Part shown: in pieces, positions 35,910-43,689 of the stretch | Layout: every line of letters starts with the position of its first letter | How positions within the stretch are numbered: the first letter of the stretch is position 1 | Origin: Methylorubrum extorquens | GTDB taxonomy: Bacteria > Pseudomonadota > Alphaproteobacteria > Rhizobiales > Beijerinckiaceae | Length of the DNA: 64,000 nucleotides | Assembly: GCF_024169925.1 (NCBI RefSeq) | Contig: NZ_JALJXF010000001.1 | Span: 277,501 to 341,500, forward strand | Direction of reading: 5' to 3' | Position numbers and translations under genes: made by a program | Notes under the pieces: model-generated | The model's database searches: none | Seen by the model: only the letters and a program-made list of their open reading frames with translations | Told to the model about the DNA's origin: nothing

Positions 35910-37145
35910 GTGACCGTGATCGCCTCCTCGTCCCTTCATCGACCCGCCCCGTGGATCGCGCTCGCCTGCGGCGCGGTCATCGTGACCATCGCCATGGGCA
36001 TCCGCCAGGGGTTCGGCCTGTTCATGCGGCCGGTCGAGTTGGATCTCGGCGTCGGGCGCGAGAGCTTCGGCCTCGCCATGGCCGTGCAGAACCTGATCTT
36101 CGGGCTCGCCCAGCCCTTCGTGGGGGCGCTGGCGGACCGCTACGGGCCCGGACGCGTCGCCGCCGCGGGCGGCCTCCTCTATGCCCTCGCGCTCGCGCTG
36201 GCGGCCTTCGTCTCCTCGGCGCTCGGCCTCACCGTCACGCTCGGCTTTCTGCTCGGGCTGGCCATGACCGGCGTCACCTTCGTCGTCGTGCTCGGCGCGG
36301 TCGTGCCGCTGATGCCGACCGGACGGCGGGGTGCGGCGGCGGGCATCGTCACGGCGGGCGGCTCGGTCGGGCAGTTCCTGCTCGTCCCGGCCACCCAGAT
36401 CGCCGTGGACGGCCTCGGCTGGCGCGGGGCGCTGCTCGCGGGCGCCGGGCTCGCGGCTCTGATGCTGCCGCTCGCCCTCGGCATCGCCCGGAAGGCCGCC
36501 TCCGGCGCGGTGCCGGCGACCGCGGCACCGGATGCGATCCCGCTCGGCGCCGCTCTTCGGCAGGCGGCGGGGCATCGCGGCTACTGGCTCCTCAATGCCG
36601 GCTTCTTCGTCTGCGGCTTCCACATCGCCTTCGTCTCGACCCACCTGCCGGCCGTGCTGACCGATGCCGGCCTCGATCCGGGGATCGGCGCCCGCGCGCT
36701 GGCCCTGATCGGCCTGTTCAACATCCTCGGCTCCTACGCCTTCGGAGTCGCCGCGGACCGGCTGCGCAAGAAGTACGTGCTGTCGTGGATCTACTTCGCC
36801 CGCGCGGCGGTGATGGCTTTGTTCGTCGTCCTGCCCTTCACCCCGCTCACCGCGACGCTGTTTGCCTGCGCCATCGGTTTCCTCTGGCTCGGCACCGTCC
36901 CGCTGACGAGCGGCCTCGTCGGGCAGATCTTCGGCGTGCGCTACCTCTCGACCCTGTTCGGCATCGTCTTCATGAGCCATCAGGTCGGCGCCTTCTTCGG
37001 CGCGTGGGGTGCGGGCTTCATCTTCGCCCAGACCGGTTCCTACGACGCGGCCTGGACCCTCTCCATCGGCATCGCGCTCCTGGCCGGTCTCCTCAACCTG
37101 CCGATCCGCGACGTGCCCCTGGCGCAGCGGGCGAGGCCGGTATGA
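35910..37145 (+). CDS. Major facilitator superfamily transporter
   Basis: A roughly 411-residue transporter with twelve predicted helices. ALADRYGPGRVAAAG between helices 2 and 3 is the MFS signature loop, and VAADRLRKKYVLS is its counterpart in the second half. Short loops and two extended 6-helix halves fit a MFS uniporter or symporter; no substrate signature is recognisable. The start is uncertain: GTG at 35910 or 35916 begins just before the first helix, and an ATG at 35814 gives a longer unstructured leader. Its stop overlaps a small membrane protein gene (ATGA). Confidence 0.82.
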   Translation: MTVIASSSLHRPAPWIALACGAVIVTIAMGIRQGFGLFMRPVELDLGVGRESFGLAMAVQNLIFGLAQPFVGALADRYGPGRVAAAGGLLYALALALAAFVSSALGLTVTLGFLLGLAMTGVTFVVVLGAVVPLMPTGRRGAAAGIVTAGGSVGQFLLVPATQIAVDGLGWRGALLAGAGLAALMLPLALGIARKAASGAVPATAAPDAIPLGAALRQAAGHRGYWLLNAGFFVCGFHIAFVSTHLPAVLTDAGLDPGIGARALALIGLFNILGSYAFGVAADRLRKKYVLSWIYFARAAVMALFVVLPFTPLTATLFACAIGFLWLGTVPLTSGLVGQIFGVRYLSTLFGIVFMSHQVGAFFGAWGAGFIFAQTGSYDAAWTLSIGIALLAGLLNLPIRDVPLAQRARPV

Positions 37146-37267
37146 GCGTTCGGGACGAACTCGTCGTTCTCGCCCTTCTCGGCGCGCTGACGCTCGCCGG
37201 AGCGCTCCTGTGGGCCCGCGAGGGGGTGGGGCTCTGGCTGCGGGGAGCGTTTCTCCTCTGCTTTTGA
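37142..37267 (+). CDS. Small single-pass membrane protein, 41 aa
   Basis: A 41-residue frame whose ATG overlaps the MFS stop codon (ATGA), implying translational coupling. It has one hydrophobic helix (LVVLALLGALTLAGALLWA) and a C-terminal amphipathic stretch (GVGLWLRGAFLL). It could be an accessory subunit of the transporter; no family recognised. Confidence 0.5.
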   Translation: MSVRDELVVLALLGALTLAGALLWAREGVGLWLRGAFLLCF

Positions 37268-37280
37268 GCCGGTGCTCGTC

Positions 37281-37379
37281 TCACCGCGCAATGGCGCGGA
37301 TGAAATAGACCAGCGCCGTGAAGGCGAGGAGGCTCAGGCCGTAGAGGGCGGCGAACCAGAGGAGGCGCCGGGCGCTCAA
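37281..37379 (-). CDS. DUF2474-type small bd-oxidase-associated protein
   Basis: A 32-residue single-helix peptide (RRLLWFAALYGLSLLAF) of the DUF2474/CydX-like type that accompanies cyanide-insensitive bd oxidases. No ATG is available: the best start is a TTG at 37379 overlapping the cydB stop (TTGA), so translation is probably coupled to cydB. The charged RR before the helix and the RAIAR tail orient it with its N terminus inside. Call rests on size, helix pattern and position. Confidence 0.65.
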   Translation of the reverse strand: MSARRLLWFAALYGLSLLAFTALVYFIRAIAR

Positions 37380-38419
37380 TGGTAGCTCGCCGCGTTCGGG
37401 TTCTCCTCGATCTTCCCCCGGAAGACCCAGTAGGCGTAGGCCGTGTAGGCCAGCGTCAGCGGCATCACCACCGCGTAGCCGACGAGGGCGAATTGCAGCG
37501 CCGAGGTGGCGTTGGCCGCCTGCCAGATCGTGAGCTTGGGCGGCACGATGTACGGGAACAGGCTGATCGCCAGCCCGAGGAAGCCGAGCAGGAACAGGGC
37601 GATCGAGAGGAGGAAGGGTGCCACCTCGCGCCCGTCCTCGATCGCCCGCCAGATCCGCCAGCACACGAACGCCGTCAGCAGCGGCACGGGCGCCACGAAC
37701 AGCACGTTCGGCCAGGAGAGCCAGCGCCACTGGATATGCAGCCCGAGGAACGGCACCCAGGCGCTGACGACCGCCATCGAGAGGACGGTGCCGATCAGGA
37801 ACTGCCGCGCCTTGATCCGCGACCAGATCTCCAGCTCGCCCGAGGTCTTCATCACGCACCATGTCGCGCCGAGCAGCCCGTAGCCGCAGACGAGGCCGAT
37901 GCCGGTCATGACGCTGAAGGGGGTGAGCCAGTCGAGCGTGCCGCCTGAGAAACCCCGGCCTTCCGTCTGGAAGCCCTGGACGAAGGCGCCGAGCACCATG
38001 CCCTGCGCGAAGGTGGCGACCAGCGAGCCGTAGTGGAACGCGTTGTCCCACACCACCTGCGAGCGCTCGGCCTTGAAGCGGAATTCGAAGGCGACGCCGC
38101 GGAAGATCAGCGCGATCAGCATCAGGATGATCGGCAGGTAGAGCGCCGGCAGCAGGATCGCGTAGGCCAGCGAGAACACCGCGAACAGCCCGCCGCCGCC
38201 GAGCACGAGCCAGGTCTCGTTGCCGTCCCAGATCGGCGCCACCGAGAGCATCATCCGGTCGCGCCAGTTCCCGGGCCGCGCGGCGGTGAAGAGGATGCCG
38301 ACGCCGAGGTCGAACCCGTCGATGACGACGTACATCGCCACCGCCAGCGCCAGCAGGCCGGCCCAGACCAGCGGCAGCCAGAAGGCCAAGCCCTCGTACT
38401 CGTTCCCGAAGCCGAACAT
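37376..38419 (-). CDS. cydB: Cytochrome bd ubiquinol oxidase subunit II
   Basis: A 347-residue CydB/CioB-type subunit with about nine helices. Conserved segments are GLLALAVAMYVVIDGFDLGVG, APIWDGNETWLVLGGGGLFAVF, FRGVAFEFRFK and a C-terminal YAYWVFRGKI. Subunit II stabilises the oxidase but binds no haem by itself; the three haems and the quinol site are in CydA. No cydA is adjacent: the only upstream gene on this strand is a 114-residue unrelated protein. The DUF2474 gene overlaps its 3' end. The isolation of this subunit is unusual. Confidence 0.93.
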   Translation of the reverse strand: MFGFGNEYEGLAFWLPLVWAGLLALAVAMYVVIDGFDLGVGILFTAARPGNWRDRMMLSVAPIWDGNETWLVLGGGGLFAVFSLAYAILLPALYLPIILMLIALIFRGVAFEFRFKAERSQVVWDNAFHYGSLVATFAQGMVLGAFVQGFQTEGRGFSGGTLDWLTPFSVMTGIGLVCGYGLLGATWCVMKTSGELEIWSRIKARQFLIGTVLSMAVVSAWVPFLGLHIQWRWLSWPNVLFVAPVPLLTAFVCWRIWRAIEDGREVAPFLLSIALFLLGFLGLAISLFPYIVPPKLTIWQAANATSALQFALVGYAVVMPLTLAYTAYAYWVFRGKIEENPNAASYH

Positions 38420-38488
38420 CGTCGCTCCTCCCCGGCCGGTGGCGTCCGTCCGTTATAGGAGCACCGCCTCGTGGGGCCAGAACCGCGC

Positions 38489-38833
38489 TCAGGGCGATGC
38501 GGGTCCCCGCCATGATGGCTGGCGGTCGCTGGCCGAGAGCGTGTCGGCGGAGGGCCGCGGGGATGCGGCCTGCCCCGTGACTTGTCCGCTCACGTGCCGG
38601 GCGACGGCGGCCGCCCCGGCCCGCACCATGTCCTCCCGCGCCTCGGGCGGCAGCGCATTCACGGCCTCCACGAGCGCGCCGATGCCGCCCGTGGTCAGGC
38701 GATCCATCGCGTCGCCCGATACGATCCCGGTCCCGGCGGCTCGCGGCCGGGCCGGATCGGGGCCGCCCTGGCGCTGAAGTGCGAGATAGGAGAGTGCGCC
38801 GATCACGAGAGCGGCGCGCAAGAGAAACGACAT
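38489..38833 (-). CDS. Hypothetical membrane-anchored protein, 114 aa
   Basis: A short protein with an N-terminal hydrophobic helix (FLLRAALVIGALSYLAL) followed by a soluble Ala-rich domain containing LPPEAREDMVRAGAAAVARH, which looks helical. The frame extends to an ATG at 38980, but the added residues are low-complexity Gly/Ser, and MSFLL at 38833 places the anchor at the N terminus. Conserved unknown type. It lies upstream of cydB by 70 bases on the same strand, so a shared transcript is possible. Confidence 0.6.
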   Translation of the reverse strand: MSFLLRAALVIGALSYLALQRQGGPDPARPRAAGTGIVSGDAMDRLTTGGIGALVEAVNALPPEAREDMVRAGAAAVARHVSGQVTGQAASPRPSADTLSASDRQPSWRGPASP

Positions 38834-39214
38834 CGGTCCGGTTCCAGGGGGCACGGCTTCGCCGGCAGGGCCGACGGAAGGTCGATCGCCCGATCCTGCC
38901 ATCCCGGCGGCACCGCCGGATGAACCGGATGAACCGAAACCGCCGACGTGGTGAACGAAGCGTTTTTCACTAGGGCGCACGCCCTCTCGGCCCCCTGTCC
39001 ACCCTCTGCGGCGCGGCGCTTCCGCCCCCGCTCGGGCCTTGTGAAAAGCGGGGATCGGCGCCTCGAACCGGGGCGGCGGGCTCGGCGGTCGGCGGCAAGT
39101 GAGCGACCCTTTTCATCCTCGCTTAAACCGCCTCTGCGACGGTTTCCTCGAGATCGTAACGAGCAGTCGAGGGGCGCAAGACACCCGTGTTCCGGGTCAA
39201 GGCTTGCGCTGTGC
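38834..39214. other. Divergent region upstream of the histidine kinase
   Basis: About 380 bases with no accepted gene. A plus-strand frame continuous with the kinase covers most of it, but its residues are Arg/Ser-rich and low in protein character. Promoters of the divergent genes should lie here. Confidence 0.35.
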
Positions 39215-41152
39215 GTGGTGGTGTTGCGTAAAGACGGTGCCCTTGCCTCCCTGTTCGATTCCCGCCTCGCGGGGCTGGTTCATGCCTCCGCGCTGGCCGA
39301 GCCGGGGGTGCGCTTCCGCCACGAGCGGTTCCTGATCTCGCGGCTCGCCACCGGCGCCGTGATGATGGCGGGCCTGCCGCCCTACCTCGTCTGGCGCGGT
39401 GTCCCGAGCGGCCTCGAAGCGATCGCCATCGCCAGCCTGTTCCTCCCGCTTCTGGCGGCCGTCATCCTGTCGCGCACCGGCTCGCTATGGGTCGCGCATG
39501 CCCTGTCCTCGCTCGGCCTGACCGGCATCGTCGTCTGCCTCGCCGCGCTCACCGGCGGGGCGAGTTCGGCCGCTTCCATCTGGCTCGTCGCGGTTCCGCT
39601 GGAGGCGATGATCTCCGGCTCGCGCCGGGCGACGATCGCGGCCTCCGTCATCGCCGTCGTCGGCGCCTTCGCCATCGCGCTGAGCGGCTACCTGCCGGTG
39701 GGAAGCCTCACGCTTGCTTGGCCCAACGCGATCGTCATGCCGGTCTTCGCCGTGACCGCGATCGGCCACATCGCGGCGCAGGCGATGGAGCACATGCGCC
39801 GCGAGGGCGAGTGGCGCGCCCGGATGCAGGACAACGAGGCCCGCGACCGCCTGCTGCTCTCGGCCATCGACGACCTCGTGACCTGGCACGACGCCAACGG
39901 CCGCGTGCTGGAGGCGAGCGGCTCGGCCGCCCGCTTCGTCGGGGCCGAGGCGAGCCGCCTGCGCGGACACGGCCTGCTCGACCGGGTGCATATCGGCGAC
40001 CGTCCGGCCCTGCTCCAGGCGATCAGCGACGTCGCCGCCCACGGCGCGCCGGCCACGGTGCCGTTCCGCCTGCACCTCGACGCAGCCCGCGGCGACGGCA
40101 GCCGCACGATCTTCGCCGAGATGCGGGCCCACCGGATCGAGGCGGGGCTGGCCGGCGCCAACGGCTCGACCGTCGTCGCCGTGACCCGCGACGTGTCCGA
40201 GCACCGCCGCCACGCGCAGGAACTCGACCGCGCCCGTGCCGAGGCCGAGCGTGCCGACGAGGTGAAGACCCACTTCCTCGCCACCGTCAGCCACGAGCTG
40301 CGCACCCCGCTCAACGCCATCATCGGCTTCTCGGACGTGCTGGGCGGGGAGGGCGCGGTGAGCCTCTCGCCGGAGCGCTCCCGCGAATATGCCGGCATCA
40401 TCGCCCAGTCCGGGCGCCACCTGCTCGACGTGGTGAACACGCTGCTCGACATCTCGCGCATTCGCGGCGGGCATTTCGACTTCCAGCCGGAGCCGGTCGA
40501 TGTCGAAGCGCTGATCCGCGGCTGCTGCGACCTGATGCGGCTCAAGGCTGATGCCTCGGGCATCACCCTGACCAGCGCGCCCGTGCCCGCCGGCTGCGCC
40601 CTCGTCGCCGATGCCCGCGCCTGCCGCCAGATGCTCATCAACCTGATCTCGAACGCCGTGAAGTTCACGCCCCGCGGCGGCCGGGTGGAGGTGATGGTGC
40701 GCCGGGGCGGGGCCTATCTCGACATCGTGGTGAGCGACGACGGCATCGGCATCACCGAGGCCGACCTGCCGCGGCTCGGCGACCCCTTCTTCCAGGTCGG
40801 CGGCGGCTACGGGCGCACCCACGAGGGCACCGGGCTCGGCCTCTCGGTGGTGCGCGGCCTCGCCGGGCTGCATGGCGGCGCGGTCTCCGTCGAGAGCGCG
40901 CCGGGCAAGGGCACCGCCGTCACCGTGACCCTGCCGCTCGATTGCAGCCGCGCCAAAACCGCCACGGCCGGCGCGCGGGACGGTTCAGGCAATGGTGCCA
41001 AGGGCGCCGCGCAGGCCCAGCCTGCGCCGATCCGGACCTCGGTGCGGGTGGTGGCTATGTCGGAGCCGGCGCCCGAGCCGATCCGGCGGCCGGCCGGCCT
41101 GTTCGATCCCGCCCCGCTCTCCGCCACCCCCCCGATGCGCCGCGCCGGGTGA
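39215..41152 (+). CDS. PAS-domain membrane sensor histidine kinase (DivJ/PleC-like)
   Basis: A roughly 645-residue kinase. The N-terminal part has five or six hydrophobic helices (about 37-175), then a PAS domain (about 200-320), a DHp domain with HFLATVSHELRTPLNAIIGF (His360) and a HATPase domain with LINLISNAVKFT, VSDDGIGI and GTGLGLSVVRGL. No receiver domain is attached. Membrane region, PAS and the H-box sequence resemble the DivJ/PleC kinases that control DivK in the alphaproteobacterial cell cycle, but its regulator is not in the window. Start choice is uncertain: several in-frame GTGs occur at 39215-39221. The gene precedes a peptidoglycan-binding protein and DUF1491. Confidence 0.85.
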   Translation: MVVLRKDGALASLFDSRLAGLVHASALAEPGVRFRHERFLISRLATGAVMMAGLPPYLVWRGVPSGLEAIAIASLFLPLLAAVILSRTGSLWVAHALSSLGLTGIVVCLAALTGGASSAASIWLVAVPLEAMISGSRRATIAASVIAVVGAFAIALSGYLPVGSLTLAWPNAIVMPVFAVTAIGHIAAQAMEHMRREGEWRARMQDNEARDRLLLSAIDDLVTWHDANGRVLEASGSAARFVGAEASRLRGHGLLDRVHIGDRPALLQAISDVAAHGAPATVPFRLHLDAARGDGSRTIFAEMRAHRIEAGLAGANGSTVVAVTRDVSEHRRHAQELDRARAEAERADEVKTHFLATVSHELRTPLNAIIGFSDVLGGEGAVSLSPERSREYAGIIAQSGRHLLDVVNTLLDISRIRGGHFDFQPEPVDVEALIRGCCDLMRLKADASGITLTSAPVPAGCALVADARACRQMLINLISNAVKFTPRGGRVEVMVRRGGAYLDIVVSDDGIGITEADLPRLGDPFFQVGGGYGRTHEGTGLGLSVVRGLAGLHGGAVSVESAPGKGTAVTVTLPLDCSRAKTATAGARDGSGNGAKGAAQAQPAPIRTSVRVVAMSEPAPEPIRRPAGLFDPAPLSATPPMRRAG

Positions 41153-41194
41153 CCGACCCCCGCGAAACACGAGAGGCGCCGACCTGCTTGCATC

Positions 41195-41220
41195 AGGCCT
41201 GCGCCTCTAGGCCTTGTTTT
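41195..41220 (+). terminator. Rho-independent terminator after the kinase gene
   Basis: AGGCCT at 41195-41200 pairs with AGGCCT at 41209-41214 around GCGCCTCT, followed by TGTTTT. It lies about 45 bases after the kinase stop. Confidence 0.55.
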
Positions 41221-41223
41221 AAC

Positions 41224-41267
41224 GCGCATTCTTTCGACGAACCGGTGACCACTTCGTCGGAATGCGC
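41224..41267 (+). repeat. Stem-variant copy of the hairpin repeat family
   Basis: GCGCATTC (41224-41231) pairs with GAATGCGC (41260-41267) and CGACGAA with TTCGTCG; the loop CCGGTGACCAC is the exact reverse complement of the loop at 18746-18790, although both stems differ in sequence. Confidence 0.8.
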
Positions 41268-41294
41268 TTTAGTTCCACGTAAAGGAGCGAATTG

Positions 41295-42047
41295 ATGCGC
41301 GAGCTGCCCGCCAGACGGGACCAGCGCGAGATCGTGGTCCCCGGTGACATGCGCGTTGCCCGAGGCCCGGCCAAATCCGCCCCGCGCCGCAAGCCCGCCC
41401 CGCGCGGGCCTGCGGCGTCCGGCTGGCAGGCCGCTCTCCTGTCCGCGGCGACGGGGGCCGGGCGAGTCTGCCGGCGCTATCCCGGCGGCGTGTTCGGGAC
41501 GGTCCTCGGCGTCGGCGCGGCGGTCTATGTCTGCGTCAACGCCATGGGCCTCCAGGCCGGACCGCACCCGGCCCCGATCCTGCCGACCGTGGAGCCGAAG
41601 CCTGTGGCCGCGCGGCCCGCAGCGGCACCGGTCCGGGAGGTGCGCGCGGTCGAGACGCCCAAGCCCGCCCCCGTGCGGGAGGTGCCGGCGCCCGTCCGCG
41701 ACAGCATCGCCGACATGATCCGATCCGGCGAGACGACCGCCTCGGTCACGCCTAAGGCCGAGCGCAAGCCCGCCTCCAGGCCCGCCATGACCGACCCGAA
41801 GGCCGAGGCGAAGACGGAGGCGGGCAAGTCCGAGGGACCGAAGCCGGACCCGACCGTGATCCGGGCGCAGCGCGCCCTGACCAAGCTCGGCTACGGTCCG
41901 CTCAAGGATGACGGCCTGATGGGACCCGGCACGAAGGCGGCGATCGAGCGGTTCGAGCGCGACCGCAAGATGCCGGTGAAGGGCGAGGCGGCCGGGCCCA
42001 CCCTGCGCGCCCTGACCCGCGAGATGACCGCCAAGGCGGGCGGGTAA
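41295..42047 (+). CDS. Membrane-anchored peptidoglycan-binding domain protein
   Basis: A 250-residue protein: a basic N-terminal region of about 50 residues, one hydrophobic helix (GGVFGTVLGVGAAVYVCVNAMG, about 66-87, in two pieces), a Pro/Ala/Lys-rich spacer (about 95-185) and a C-terminal PG_binding_1 domain with IRAQRALTKLGYGPLKDDG and MGPGTKAAIERFERDRKM. This predicts a periplasmic domain tethered to the inner membrane. AAAGGAG lies upstream of the ATG. It follows the histidine kinase and precedes DUF1491, a recurring alphaproteobacterial arrangement to my recollection. Confidence 0.85.
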   Translation: MRELPARRDQREIVVPGDMRVARGPAKSAPRRKPAPRGPAASGWQAALLSAATGAGRVCRRYPGGVFGTVLGVGAAVYVCVNAMGLQAGPHPAPILPTVEPKPVAARPAAAPVREVRAVETPKPAPVREVPAPVRDSIADMIRSGETTASVTPKAERKPASRPAMTDPKAEAKTEAGKSEGPKPDPTVIRAQRALTKLGYGPLKDDGLMGPGTKAAIERFERDRKMPVKGEAAGPTLRALTREMTAKAGG

Positions 42048-42142
42048 AGCGTCTCCGGGTCGCAGATGCCGCGCGTGCGGAGCGCTGGGCGTCGGGACGT
42101 CGCGCCATCGACGCGGCGGCCATCGGCGCCTATGAACCGCCT

Positions 42143-42484
42143 ATGCCACGCCTTCGCTCGGATTTCTGGGTCTCCGCGCATCTGCGCCGCCTCAACGGCG
42201 AGAACATCCCCGCCGTGCAGCGCCGACGCGGTTCGGCGGAGGCGGGAGCGATTTTCATCAAGATCGACCGTCTCGACGGCACCGCCGACCTCTACGGCCC
42301 GGCGCCCCAGGCGCTGATCGAGGCGGATGACGCGGGCGATCGCCGTTTCACGCCGATCCTCACCGCCGCCCCGGCCCCGGATGTCGAGGAACGCCTCGCG
42401 CGGGAGATCCGCTTCGATTCCGATCTCTGGATCGTCGAGATCGACGACCGCGAAGGCCGGCACGGCCTCCCGCTCGCGGGTTAG
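42143..42484 (+). CDS. DUF1491 family protein
   Basis: A 113-residue DUF1491 protein. It starts MPRLRSDFWVSAHLRRLNGE and contains GAIFIKIDRLDGTADLYGPAP, then REIRFDSDLWIVEIDDREGR, the conserved acidic C-terminal block. The family is restricted largely to Alphaproteobacteria and has no known activity. Its stop is followed at once by a hairpin repeat. Confidence 0.9.
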   Translation: MPRLRSDFWVSAHLRRLNGENIPAVQRRRGSAEAGAIFIKIDRLDGTADLYGPAPQALIEADDAGDRRFTPILTAAPAPDVEERLAREIRFDSDLWIVEIDDREGRHGLPLAG

Positions 42485-42485
42485 A

Positions 42486-42531
42486 GCATCGTCCCGAACG
42501 GTGGTTGCCGGCTTTCGGAAAAAGATGATGC
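42486..42531 (+). repeat. GCATCG hairpin repeat copy
   Basis: GCATCGTCCCGAACGGTGG and, on the other arm, CCGGCTTTCGGAAAAAGATG match the copy at 18746. The outer stem is GCATC/GATGC with extra bases. It lies directly after the DUF1491 stop. Confidence 0.8.
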
Positions 42532-42544
42532 AAAAACAAGTGCC

Positions 42545-42585
42545 GAGAGCATCGTCCTGGATCCGATATCCAGGGCGATGCTCTC
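42545..42585 (+). repeat. Long near-perfect hairpin with GCATCG ends
   Basis: GAGAGCATCG (42545-42554) pairs with CGATGCTCTC (42576-42585), and CTGGAT with ATCCAG around CCGAT. The GAGCATCGTCC end matches the neighbouring repeat family, but the centre differs. It lies between convergent DUF1491 and DUF2336 genes and may terminate both. Confidence 0.7.
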
Positions 42586-42601
42586 GCGTTCAGGCGCGGC
42601 G

Positions 42602-43588
42602 TCAGCTCGTCCGGCGCAGGCGCGTCGGGAGCACCGTGCGCAGGCGCTCGGCCGCGATGCTGCCGCGCTTGGCTTCGGGGCCGTGCAGCGGCTGGTGCTC
42701 GCCCGCGGCGCGCTCCATCACGGGCACGCCGAAGATCGCGCAGAGCAGGTCGCGGGCGGTGGCCCGGCTCGTCTCGCGAAACAGCGTGACGAGGGAGAAC
42801 ACCCGATCGACCGAGCGCGCGACGCTGTCGTTGAGCGTGAGGAAGACGAAGACCGCTTCGCCCTCGCGCAGATCCGCCGCGCGCAATGCAAGCGTCAGCA
42901 GGTCGTAGCGGGCGACCGGATCGACGGCGGCGCCGAGATAGTTCGGCGGCAGGCCGAGCCCCTGGCCGAGCGCGGTGATGAAGGCCTGCACGTCGCGGGA
43001 ATGGGAATGCTCGACGAGACTCGTCGCGAGCGCGCGGGGGGCCGGCGGGCAGGGGCGGAGGGCGGCGGTGGCCTCGACGGCCTGGGTGATCGCGCTGCGT
43101 TGCTCCGGACCGGCATAGAGCCAGAGCGGCGCGAGGTCGGCGGGCGGGATGTCGGGCCGGCCGAGCAGGATCCGGGCGAGATCCGCGTCCGTCCGGGCGC
43201 GGGCGAGCAGGCGGTCCAGTACGCGGGTGCCGATCAGCGCGCCGGGATTTTTGGCGAGCGCCCGGTCGGCTTCCGCCTCCGTCTCGGGCTCCGGCGGCAG
43301 CGCGATGGGAAAGCCGCGGGCTTCGAGCGCGGCGCGCACGCCGTCCGGGACGTCGGGGCATCCCTCGAGCTTCTCGGCGACGATGCGCGCCGTCTCCTCG
43401 TCCACCGTCGGGATCAGCCCCGCGGCGAGGGATTCGAACTCCCTGAGGATCGCCCGGTCATGGACCGGAGCGGCCAGGAACAGGTCGGTCTGCACCCGCA
43501 GGATCACGGGCTTCAGATCCAGCGCGGGATCGCGCGAGAGCTCGATGAGGCCGGATAGGTCCGGCGCGCCGGCGACCGATGGGGGCAT
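42602..43588 (-). CDS. DUF2336 family protein
   Basis: A 328-residue all-helical protein of the DUF2336 type, with internal repeat-like segments such as ALAKNPGALIGTRVLDRLLA and VLRVQTDLFLAAPVHDRAIL. It resembles HEAT-like repeat architecture without enzyme motifs; the C-terminal part is basic. The family is alphaproteobacterial and of unknown function. A 10-bp inverted repeat lies 12 bases upstream of its start and may control it. Confidence 0.8.
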   Translation of the reverse strand: MPPSVAGAPDLSGLIELSRDPALDLKPVILRVQTDLFLAAPVHDRAILREFESLAAGLIPTVDEETARIVAEKLEGCPDVPDGVRAALEARGFPIALPPEPETEAEADRALAKNPGALIGTRVLDRLLARARTDADLARILLGRPDIPPADLAPLWLYAGPEQRSAITQAVEATAALRPCPPAPRALATSLVEHSHSRDVQAFITALGQGLGLPPNYLGAAVDPVARYDLLTLALRAADLREGEAVFVFLTLNDSVARSVDRVFSLVTLFRETSRATARDLLCAIFGVPVMERAAGEHQPLHGPEAKRGSIAAERLRTVLPTRLRRTS

Positions 43589-43599
43589 GGCACTCGATT

Positions 43600-43640
43600 A
43601 CGCAGAACTTACTCTGGGAGTGAGTCAAACAGTTCTGCGT
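43600..43640. promoter_or_regulatory. Nested inverted repeats upstream of DUF2336
   Basis: ACGCAGAACT (43600-43609) and AGTTCTGCGT (43631-43640) are perfect complements around 21 bases, which contain a smaller ACTC/GAGT hairpin. Location just before the DUF2336 start suggests an operator or leader structure. Confidence 0.5.
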
Positions 43641-43689
43641 GAATCGACCTTTAAGGACGCACGAGCGCGAGTGTCCCGCTGCGGCCGGA

